Part shown: positions 1 to 5,806 of the stretch, one piece after another
How the letters are laid out: each line of letters opens with the position of its first letter
Numbering within the stretch: position 1 is the stretch's first letter
Assembly (NCBI GenBank): GCA_946478985.1
Contig: CAMLDZ010000158.1
Coordinates: 1 to 5,806 of the forward strand
Origin: an uncultured Solimonas sp.
GTDB lineage: Bacteria; Pseudomonadota; Gammaproteobacteria; Nevskiales; Nevskiaceae
DNA: 5,806 bases
Direction: 5' to 3'
Translations under genes and position numbers: made by a program
The notes under the pieces: model-generated
Database searches by the model: none
Seen by the model: the letters and a program-made list of their open reading frames with translations, nothing else
Told to the model about the DNA's origin: nothing

Positions 1-1943
1 CGCGTCTGCTCGCGCGACAGCCAGTGATCCTCGCCGGCCAGCGTGACCAGCTCGGCCGGCTTGCCGGCGCGCCGCAGGGCCTCGTACAGACGCCGGCTCT
101 GCGCATGCGGCACCACCACGTCGTCGCGGCCGTGCACCAGCAGCACCGGGACCTGCACGCGGGCGACGAGTTCGATCGGCGAGCGTTGCGCGATGCGCGG
201 ATCGCGGACGTCGTCGACGCCCAGGTAGCGCAGCAGGTAGCGCGTCGCCGCATCGCCGAGCTTTTGCTGCTGGTGACGCAGCATCGCCTGCAGATCGCTG
301 ATGGCCGACACCGCGGCGGCGCAGCGATAGAGCCCCTGCTGCAGGCTGACCCCGGCCAGTGCCGCGTAGCCGCCGTAGCTGGCGCCGACGATGCAGGCGC
401 GTTGCGGATCGACGATACCCTGCCGCGCCAGCTCGGCCACACCGTCGGAAATATCGGTCTGCATCTTGCCGCCCCATTCGCCATGGCCGGCGTTGCGCAG
501 CGCCGCGCCGTAGCCGGACGAGCCGCGGAAGTTGGGCTGCCAGACCGCGTAGCCGCGGCTGGCGAAGGCCTGCGCCCACCAGTCGAAGCGCGGGTAGTCG
601 CGCGCCTCCGGGCCGCCGTGCGGCAGCACCACTACCGGCAGATTCAGCGCGGGGCGGTCGGGCGGCACGGTCAGCACGCCGCTGAGCGGCAGGCCGTCGG
701 CGGCGCGGTAGTCGACCATGCGCCAGGGCCCGAGCTGGGCGCCGTCGATCTGCGGATAGGCCGTGCCGAGCTGTCGTGCCTGGCCGCTGCCGACGTCGAT
801 CCACCAGTAAGTCCCGGCGTCGCCGCGCCGGCCCTCGGCATCCGCATAGGCCTCGGTGCGGACGATCAGCTGTTGCCAGTCCTGGCTCCACGATTCGAAG
901 CGGACGAGGGCGCCGGAAAAGCGATCGCGCAGGCGCTGCAGCCGCGCCCGCAAGGCGGCATCGAACACGAAGAGCTGCGGCTCGTCGGCCTCGCGCAGGT
1001 AGCCGGCCAGGCGCTGCGTGCCGGCGTCATGGATGAACTCGCTGACTTCGACCTGGTCGAGGATCTCGCGCGGCGCGGCGCCTGACAGCGGAATTTCCAT
1101 GTAGCGGATCGCCGCATCCTGGTCGGCCAGCAGTGCCAGCACGCTGTCGGCGCTGCGACCGGTGCCGACGATGCGGTTGTACGACAAGGGATCGACGGCG
1201 CTGACCAGCAGCCGGCCAGCCTGTCCGCCGGCGCGCAATTGCCAGCGGCCGCTGCGCTCCTCGTAGCGGACGCTGGCGCGCAGCTCGCCGCGCGCGCCGA
1301 GCAGCCAGTCGCTGCAGGCCGCGCAGCCGCTGGCGGCGGTGCGCACCACGCCGTTATCGAGATCGACCTCGACCAGATCGCGTTCGGCCGCGTCGCGCGC
1401 TCCGGCGCCGTGCTTGAGCTGGGCCCGCGGATAGGCGCCGAAGTAGGCGTACCAGCGTCGCTCGCGCTCGAACAGGCCGTAGAACCCGTAGGCGGCGCGG
1501 AACATCCGCGTGCCGCTGAGCAAGGACGTGAGGCCGCCATCGCGCAAGCGCAGCGCGCGATAGCTCCACAGCTCGTTGCGGAAGCCGTAGGCAGGGCCCA
1601 GATCGGCCGTGTCGCTGCTGCCGGCGACCACATAGTGCTCGCCCGCCCAGGCCAGACTGCGCAGCTTGGCCGGGCCCAGCGCCGATGTCGCCCGTTCCTC
1701 GCCGTCCCGCGTCGCCACCACCAGCCGCCGACCGGCCACGCCCTCGGCGGCGTAGGCGATGCGCGCCCCTGACGGCGACAGCCGCGGCAGCTCCAGCGCC
1801 GGCAGGCGGCCATAAGCCTCCAGCGGCGGCGGTTCGGCAGCCAGCGCGCCGTGCGCCCCGCACAGACAGGCGGCCAGCGCCAGCAGCGCGGCTATCCGGC
1901 GCCGGCAGATGGCAGGTGAACTCACGCGGCGTGCACTGGGCAT
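1..1943 (-). CDS. S9-family (prolyl oligopeptidase-like) serine peptidase, exported; C-terminus cut by the window edge
   Basis: Predicted alpha/beta-hydrolase peptidase that cleaves short peptides in the cell envelope. From the ATG at 1943, 647 codons are open to the window edge. The catalytic triad is complete: nucleophile Ser522 in GASYGGYA, Asp608 in HGRDDVVVP and His640 in GEDHW. The HGGP motif at 442-445 and the following NFRGSSGYG stretch are typical of the S9 catalytic domain, which begins near residue 415. Residues about 45-400 would form the beta-propeller gate. The N-terminus has Arg14-16, a hydrophobic stretch (IAALLALAAC) and an ALA-AEP site, so it is a signal peptide; LAAC at 23-26 also fits a lipobox. 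Probably only some tens of residues or fewer are missing, since His640 lies near the C-terminus in this family. No clear Shine-Dalgarno precedes the ATG; GTG at codon 7 is an alternative start. The family call is firm, but substrate and subfamily (acylaminoacyl- or dipeptidyl-peptidase-like) are not resolved. Confidence 0.93.
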   Translation of the reverse strand, partial: MPSARRVSSPAICRRRIAALLALAACLCGAHGALAAEPPPLEAYGRLPALELPRLSPSGARIAYAAEGVAGRRLVVATRDGEERATSALGPAKLRSLAWAGEHYVVAGSSDTADLGPAYGFRNELWSYRALRLRDGGLTSLLSGTRMFRAAYGFYGLFERERRWYAYFGAYPRAQLKHGAGARDAAERDLVEVDLDNGVVRTAASGCAACSDWLLGARGELRASVRYEERSGRWQLRAGGQAGRLLVSAVDPLSYNRIVGTGRSADSVLALLADQDAAIRYMEIPLSGAAPREILDQVEVSEFIHDAGTQRLAGYLREADEPQLFVFDAALRARLQRLRDRFSGALVRFESWSQDWQQLIVRTEAYADAEGRRGDAGTYWWIDVGSGQARQLGTAYPQIDGAQLGPWRMVDYRAADGLPLSGVLTVPPDRPALNLPVVVLPHGGPEARDYPRFDWWAQAFASRGYAVWQPNFRGSSGYGAALRNAGHGEWGGKMQTDISDGVAELARQGIVDPQRACIVGASYGGYAALAGVSLQQGLYRCAAAVSAISDLQAMLRHQQQKLGDAATRYLLRYLGVDDVRDPRIAQRSPIELVARVQVPVLLVHGRDDVVVPHAQSRRLYEALRRAGKPAELVTLAGEDHWLSREQT

Positions 1944-1981
1944 GACTGGCGCGCACTGTGTCAGGAATCGCGCCGTCGAAG

Positions 1982-2008
1982 GTGACAGCCGGCGCGGCGG
2001 CGTAAAAT
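1982..2008 (+). promoter_or_regulatory. Candidate sigma70-type promoter of uvrD, probably giving a leaderless mRNA
   Basis: TAAAAT at 2003-2008 matches the -10 consensus at 5 of 6 bases and stands out in a very GC-rich spacer. GTGACA at 1982-1987 matches the -35 consensus at 5 of 6, with a short 15-bp spacer. The -10 ends 6 bases before the uvrD ATG at 2015, so transcription would begin at or next to the start codon. An in-frame TAA at 2003-2005 rules out any earlier start, and no Shine-Dalgarno precedes the ATG. This is inferred from motif match and spacing only. Confidence 0.5.
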
Positions 2009-2014
2009 GCGGCG

Positions 2015-4324
2015 ATGCACGAAGCGCCCGATATTTCCCCGCTGATCGCCAGCCTCAATCCCGCGCAGCGCGAAGCCGTCAGCGCGCCGCCGGAGCATCG
2101 TCTGGTGCTCGCCGGAGCCGGCTCCGGCAAGACCCGCGTCCTGACCCATCGCGTCGCCTGGCTGATCGCCGCCGAAGGCGTGTCGCCGATGTCGATTCTC
2201 GCGGTCACTTTCACCAACAAGGCCGCCGCCGAGATGCGCGCGCGCATCGAGCAGCTGGTGGACGTGCCGATCCGCGCGATGTGGGTCGGCACTTTCCACG
2301 GCATCGCCCACCGCATGCTGCGCATGCACTGGAAGGAAGCCGGGCTGCCGCAGAACTTCCAGATCCTCGACGCCGACGATCAGGTGCGGCTGGTCAAGCG
2401 CATCATCAAGAACCTGGAGCTGCCGGAGGACCAGTGGCCGGCCAAGACCGTCGCCGGCTGGATCAGCAACCAGAAGGAACAGGCGCGGCGGCCGCAGCAC
2501 CTGCAGGACGAGGGCCCGGCAAGCAGCGATTTCACGCAGCGCCAGTTCGTGCGCATCTACACCGCCTACCAGGCGCAGTGCGATCGCCAGGGCGTGGTCG
2601 ATTTCTCCGAGCTGCTGCTGCGCGCCTACGAGCTGACGCGCGACGATCCGGCGATCCAGCAGCACTACCGCCGCCGCTTCCGCCACATCCTCGTCGACGA
2701 GTTCCAGGACACCAACAAGCTGCAGTACGACTGGCTGCGGGTGCTGGCCGGCGACAGCGGCGTGCTGTTCGCGGTCGGCGACGACGATCAGTCGATCTAC
2801 AGCTGGCGCGGAGCCCGCGTCGACAACATGCTCAAGCTCGGCCGCGATTTCCGCGACCTGGAAACGGTGCGGCTGGAACAGAACTACCGCTCCACCAGCA
2901 CCATCCTGTCGGCGGCCAACGGCCTGATCGCCAAGAACGCCGGCCGCCTCGGCAAGGAGCTGTGGACCGACGGCAACGAGGGCGAGCCGATCCAGCTGTA
3001 CGCGGCATTCAACGAGTACGACGAGGCGGAATTCGTCGTCAACCGCATCAAGGAGCATCTCGACGGCCGCTGCCGCCATTCGGACCTGGCGATCCTCTAC
3101 CGCACCGGCGCGCAGTCGCGCGTGCTGGAAGAAACGCTGATCCGCGCGCGGTTGCCGTACCGCATCTACGGCGGCCTGCGCTTCTTCGAGCGCCAGGAAA
3201 TCAAGGACGCGCTGGCCTACCTGCGCCTGCTGCACAACCGCCACGACGATGTCAGCTTCGAACGCGCGGTCAACACCCCGGCGCGCGGCATCGGCGCGAC
3301 AACGGTGGAGAAGCTGCGTGGCCTGGCGCGGGAATCCGGCAGTTCGCTGTGGAGCGCGGCGACGCAGGGCGCCGCGGCGCTGGGCCGCTCGGCCGGCAAC
3401 CTGCAGCAGTTCTGCGCGCTGATCGAATCGCTGGCCGCCGAAACCAAGGCGGTGGCGCTGTCGCGCGCGACCGAGCGCGTGATCGAGCGCAGCGGCCTGC
3501 GCGAGCACTTCAAGAAAGAGAAGGGCGAACAAGCCGAAGCGCGGCTTGAAAACCTCGACGAACTGATCAGCGCGACACGCAGCTTCGAGCCGCGCGTGGA
3601 AGCCGCGCCGCCGGAGGAAGGCGATATGCCGCGCGCCGATCCGCTGACCGAATTCCTCACGCACGCGGCGCTGGAAGCCGGCGAGCAGCAGGCGGGGCTC
3701 GGCGAGGACTGCGTGCAGCTGATGACGCTGCATGCCGCCAAGGGTCTGGAATTCCCGATCGTCTTCATGGTCGGCATGGAGAACGGCCTGTTCCCCAGCT
3801 CGCGCTCCACCGATGAAGGCAATCTCGAAGAGGAGCGCCGGCTCTGCTACGTCGGCATCACGCGCGCACGGCGCCAGCTGTACATGAGCTACGCCGAGAC
3901 GCGGCGCCTGCACGGTGTCGAGCAGATCCACGCGCCGTCGATGTTCCTCAAGGAGATTCCGCAGGCCTGCATCCACGAGACGCGCCCGCGCGCGCAGCTG
4001 ACGCGGCCGGCGTTCGCACAGCGCGCCTATGCGCGCGAGGGCGCGCGCGGCTTCGGCGAGGGCGGCGGTGGCGACCGCGGCGACTACCGCGGCAGCCGCT
4101 ACGAGCCGCCGCTGCAGCGGCAGACCATCACGCCGTCGATGCTCGGCGGCAGTACGGGACCGCAGGGCCTGCGGCTCGGCCAGCAGGTCCGTCACGACAA
4201 GTTCGGCGACGGCACCGTGCTGGCCTTCGACGGCGATGGTGAGCGCACGCGCGTCGAGGTGCGCTTCAAGAATGACGGCACCAAGTGGCTGATGCTGAGC
4301 TTCGCCAAGCTTCAGCCCTTGTAA
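2015..4324 (+). CDS. uvrD: DNA helicase II UvrD (superfamily 1A, 3'-5')
   Basis: ATP-driven 3'-5' helicase that removes the incised oligonucleotide in nucleotide-excision repair and unwinds nicked strands in mismatch repair. All SF1 motifs are present in its 769 residues: Q-motif LNPAQREAV (14-22), Walker A GAGSGKTR (34-41), Ia TFTNKAAAEM (65-74), Walker B VDEFQD (227-232), GDDDQSIYSWRGA (255-267), QNYRS (289-293), LHAAKGLEF (572-580) and YVGITRA (612-618). The C-terminal 51 residues (719-769) match the UvrD/PcrA Tudor-like domain, known to contact RNA polymerase, which separates it from Rep. It is about 50 residues longer than E. coli UvrD (720), partly owing to a Gly/Arg-rich linker at about 672-695. 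The ATG at 2015 is forced: an in-frame stop lies at 2003-2005, and the next in-frame ATG (codon 59) lies beyond Walker A. No CTG-N10-CAG LexA box is seen upstream. Confidence 0.98.
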   Translation: MHEAPDISPLIASLNPAQREAVSAPPEHRLVLAGAGSGKTRVLTHRVAWLIAAEGVSPMSILAVTFTNKAAAEMRARIEQLVDVPIRAMWVGTFHGIAHRMLRMHWKEAGLPQNFQILDADDQVRLVKRIIKNLELPEDQWPAKTVAGWISNQKEQARRPQHLQDEGPASSDFTQRQFVRIYTAYQAQCDRQGVVDFSELLLRAYELTRDDPAIQQHYRRRFRHILVDEFQDTNKLQYDWLRVLAGDSGVLFAVGDDDQSIYSWRGARVDNMLKLGRDFRDLETVRLEQNYRSTSTILSAANGLIAKNAGRLGKELWTDGNEGEPIQLYAAFNEYDEAEFVVNRIKEHLDGRCRHSDLAILYRTGAQSRVLEETLIRARLPYRIYGGLRFFERQEIKDALAYLRLLHNRHDDVSFERAVNTPARGIGATTVEKLRGLARESGSSLWSAATQGAAALGRSAGNLQQFCALIESLAAETKAVALSRATERVIERSGLREHFKKEKGEQAEARLENLDELISATRSFEPRVEAAPPEEGDMPRADPLTEFLTHAALEAGEQQAGLGEDCVQLMTLHAAKGLEFPIVFMVGMENGLFPSSRSTDEGNLEEERRLCYVGITRARRQLYMSYAETRRLHGVEQIHAPSMFLKEIPQACIHETRPRAQLTRPAFAQRAYAREGARGFGEGGGGDRGDYRGSRYEPPLQRQTITPSMLGGSTGPQGLRLGQQVRHDKFGDGTVLAFDGDGERTRVEVRFKNDGTKWLMLSFAKLQPL

Positions 4325-4362
4325 AGCGCCGCGCTCGCAGCCTGGCGATGGACGTCACGACC

Positions 4363-4366
4363 GGAG
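4363..4366 (+). promoter_or_regulatory. Shine-Dalgarno of the 54-residue membrane protein gene
   Basis: GGAG sits 6 bases before the ATG at 4373, which is ideal spacing. It is the main translational evidence that the short reading frame is a real gene and fixes its start. Confidence 0.65.
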
Positions 4367-4372
4367 ATCGAT

Positions 4373-4537
4373 ATGAACGGCACGCTGATCGGCATCCTGA
4401 TTCTCGTCGTGGTCCTGATCGTCGGCCCCTTTGCGACGCTGCGCGCGGTCTCGCATTACCGCCAGCGGCGCCTGTCGCCCCCGAAGCCCACCACGGATGA
4501 CGAAAACGATCCGGACAAACCTACGGGTTTCTGGTAA
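4373..4537 (+). CDS. Small single-span membrane protein of unknown function (54 aa)
   Basis: The frame is ATG to TAA, 54 codons, 48 bp after the uvrD stop, with GGAG 6 bases upstream. Residues 4-20 (TLIGILILVVVLIVGPF) form one strongly hydrophobic helix. A basic stretch follows (R24, R30, R32, R33), then a Pro-rich, acidic tail (DDENDPD at 42-48) ending in GFW. By the positive-inside rule, the tail should face the cytoplasm. There is no cleavable signal site. The layout (short N-terminal helix, charged tail) recalls small gammaproteobacterial families such as DUF2897, but I cannot confirm homology. It could be the last gene of a uvrD transcript or the first of a downstream group. The reading frame and start look real; the function is unknown. 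Confidence 0.72.
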   Translation: MNGTLIGILILVVVLIVGPFATLRAVSHYRQRRLSPPKPTTDDENDPDKPTGFW

Positions 4538-4578
4538 GCCGTCACGGCGGCGATGCGCGGCGGCGCCTACACTGGGCC

Positions 4579-4596
4579 GGCCGGCATCAGCCGGTC
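4579..4596 (+). other. Short hairpin in the leader of the DUF805 gene
   Basis: GGCCGGC (4579-4585) can pair with GCCGGTC (4590-4596) around an ATCA loop, giving 7 pairs including one G-T wobble. It lies 7 bases upstream of the GGGGGG Shine-Dalgarno (4604-4609). A -10-like TACACT at 4568-4573 would start transcription near 4580, placing the hairpin at the mRNA 5' end, but no matching -35 is seen. No T-run follows, so an intrinsic terminator is unlikely. In such GC-rich DNA, a 7-bp stem can arise by chance. Confidence 0.3.
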
Positions 4597-4614
4597 TTCA
4601 TCCGGGGGGCTGCG

Positions 4615-4995
4615 ATGAACTTTGCAGAAGTCTTGAGCAAACCGTTCCTGCTGAACTACGAGGGCCGGATCAACCGCCAGCGTTATTGGGCGTTCGCATT
4701 GGTCTACATTGCCGGCTTCGTGGTCGCCTCCATCCTGGACGCGATCCTGGGCCTGGGCGTGTTCACGCTGCTGTTCCTGCTGGCGGCGATCTACCCGTCG
4801 ATCATCGTCTCGATCAAGCGCTGGCACGATCGCGGCAAGAGCGGCTGGTGGATCCTGATCGGCCTGATTCCGATCATCGGCGGCATCTGGGCCTTCGTCG
4901 AATGCGGTTGCCTGAAGGGCAGCGACGGACCCAATGCCTACGGCCCCGATCCGCTGGCGGCGGACGCCACGCCGACGCCGACCGTCATCAGCTGA
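4615..4995 (+). CDS. DUF805 family inner-membrane protein
   Basis: The 126-residue protein carries the hallmarks of DUF805 (E. coli YhaH/YhaI type): an N-terminal EGRINRQRYW (16-25), a central KRWHDRGKSGWW (68-79) and a C-terminal GPNAYGPDP (105-113). Three membrane helices are apparent at about 24-46, 48-67 and 78-97, with a short Thr/Pro tail (ATPTPT) after the last motif. Family length is usually 110-150 residues, so this gene is complete. The start has a purine-rich GGGGGG at 4604-4609, five bases before the ATG. The biochemical role of DUF805 proteins is not established. The next gene, an MtfA-like peptidase, begins 25 bp after the stop, so the two are likely co-transcribed. Confidence 0.93.
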   Translation: MNFAEVLSKPFLLNYEGRINRQRYWAFALVYIAGFVVASILDAILGLGVFTLLFLLAAIYPSIIVSIKRWHDRGKSGWWILIGLIPIIGGIWAFVECGCLKGSDGPNAYGPDPLAADATPTPTVIS

Positions 4996-5020
4996 GGCTC
5001 GCGGCCACGCGGTGCCGGCG

Positions 5021-5806
5021 ATGCTGAGCGCGGTCGCCGGTGCCGCACTGCTGGCGCTCGTCATCGGCGCCGGCTGGCTGCTGCTGCGGCCACGACCTCG
5101 GCTCGCGGCAGCGTTGTCCGACAACTGGCGGCAGCAATTGCCGCTGCTGATTCCGCAGATGTCGGCGGTACCGGAGGCGCTGCGCGAGCGCTACTTCACG
5201 CAGGTCGAGACCTTTCTGCGCCGCAAGCGCTTCATCGGCTGCGACGGCCTCGCGGTCAGCGACGAGATGCGCCTGGCGATCGCCGGTCTGGCCTGCCTGC
5301 TGATCCTGCGCGACGACGCCGAGGTGTTCCCGGCGATCGACAGCGTGCTGGTCTACCCGGGCGCCTTTCTCGTCCACCACCAGGAGCCGGACGAACTGGG
5401 GCTGGTCGACGACGCGCCGGTCGAGCAGATCGGCGAATCCTGGCAGGGCGACCGCGTGCTGCTGTCGTGGACCGACGTGCAGGCGGCGCTGAGCGGCGAC
5501 CCGGTCAACGTCGTCGCCCACGAGTTTGCGCATCAGCTCGACGACGAGGCGCCGCATACCGAGGGCGCGCCGCGGCTGACCGACTACACGCGCTGGGCGG
5601 CGGTGATGCAGCGCGAATACGAGCGCCTGCAGCGCCATCGCCGGCCGCTGGTGCTGGACCCGTATGGCGCCGAGAGCCCCGGCGAGTTCTTCGGCGTGGT
5701 GACGGAGGCCTTCCTGCAGCGGCCGCTTGAGATGCGCCAGCATCACGCCGAGCTGTATGCGCTGCTGGCCGATTACTATCGGCTCGATCCGGCGCGGGCA
5801 CCGCCG
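5021..5806 (+). CDS. mtfA: MtfA-like (peptidase family M90) zinc metallopeptidase with N-terminal membrane anchor; 3' end cut by the window edge
   Basis: 262 codons are open to the window edge. The zinc site is HEFAHQLD: His167 and His171 as ligands, Glu168 as catalytic base. Glu229 in FFGVVTEAF is the likely third ligand, 62 residues after the first His; E. coli MtfA has H149/H153/E212. Other family signatures are RRKRFIGCDGL (67-77), SDEMRLAIAGLACLL (80-94), SVLVYPGAF (108-116) and DPYGAESPGEFF. E. coli MtfA (265 aa) is an aminopeptidase that binds the repressor Mlc and so affects ptsG. Unlike it, this protein begins with a hydrophobic helix (residues about 3-22) followed by RPRPR, predicting a membrane anchor with the domain in the cytoplasm. 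A modest C-terminal tail is probably missing. The start is uncertain: GTG at 5012 is in frame, and neither start has a good Shine-Dalgarno, which suggests coupling to the DUF805 gene. Whether Mlc/PTS control exists in this organism is unknown. Confidence 0.9.
   Translation, partial: MLSAVAGAALLALVIGAGWLLLRPRPRLAAALSDNWRQQLPLLIPQMSAVPEALRERYFTQVETFLRRKRFIGCDGLAVSDEMRLAIAGLACLLILRDDAEVFPAIDSVLVYPGAFLVHHQEPDELGLVDDAPVEQIGESWQGDRVLLSWTDVQAALSGDPVNVVAHEFAHQLDDEAPHTEGAPRLTDYTRWAAVMQREYERLQRHRRPLVLDPYGAESPGEFFGVVTEAFLQRPLEMRQHHAELYALLADYYRLDPARAPP

Noticed and set aside
24..1085. A 353-codon plus-strand open frame opposite the S9 peptidase
   Set aside because: The minus strand encodes the S9 catalytic domain with an intact Ser/Asp/His triad; the plus frame is compositionally biased and shows no domain.
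2007..2045. A 12-codon upstream reading frame (ATG at 2007) overlapping the uvrD start
   Set aside because: It overlaps the -10 box, has no Shine-Dalgarno, and would not be on the mRNA if transcription starts at about 2015.
1961..4195. A 744-codon open frame on the minus strand running through almost all of uvrD
   Set aside because: Its translation is low-complexity (rich in Ala, Arg, Leu, Gln and His) with no recognisable domain, while the plus strand encodes a full-length UvrD with every motif. Long antisense frames are expected in GC-rich coding DNA.
4538..4548. Small inverted repeat GCCG-TCA-CGGC just after the 54-aa gene, considered as a terminator
   Set aside because: The stem is only 4 bp and no T-run follows.
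4431..5027. A 198-codon plus-strand frame overlapping the small membrane protein and the DUF805 gene
   Set aside because: It is an out-of-frame shadow of DUF805, Arg/Pro-rich, and lacks a Shine-Dalgarno.
4988..5746. A 252-codon minus-strand open frame opposite the MtfA-like gene
   Set aside because: The plus strand carries conserved M90 motifs, including HEFAH; the antisense translation is Arg/Gln/Leu-rich with no motif.

Overview
The window is a GC-rich (roughly 70% by eye), densely coded chromosomal segment. It most resembles a gammaproteobacterium of the Xanthomonadales/Nevskiales kind. That placement is inferred from the base composition and from the close match of the helicase to E. coli UvrD as I remember it. 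No rRNA, tRNA, mobile element, CRISPR array or long repeat is visible.

Layout. Bases 1-1943 (minus strand) hold most of an exported S9-family (prolyl oligopeptidase-type) serine peptidase; its C-terminal end lies off the left edge. A 71-bp divergent spacer (1944-2014) separates it from uvrD (2015-4324, plus strand), a complete DNA helicase II gene. Three further plus-strand genes follow with short gaps: a 54-residue single-span membrane protein (4373-4537), a 126-residue DUF805 inner-membrane protein (4615-4995), and an MtfA/M90-type zinc metallopeptidase with an added N-terminal membrane anchor (5021 to the right edge). All intergenic stretches are shorter than 100 bp, so no stretch over 300 bases lacks a gene.

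Function. UvrD is the housekeeping gene of the window, acting in nucleotide-excision and mismatch repair. The genes downstream of it are all predicted membrane or membrane-anchored proteins and may be co-transcribed, but nothing in the sequence ties them to DNA repair. The DUF805 and MtfA-like genes are 25 bp apart and are the most convincing operon pair. The divergent S9 peptidase probably acts in the cell envelope on peptides.

I see no convincing new multi-gene system. The points most worth a second look are a probable leaderless uvrD promoter, a Gly/Arg-rich insert in the UvrD C-terminal linker, the small membrane-protein gene, and the membrane-anchored MtfA homologue beside a DUF805 gene.
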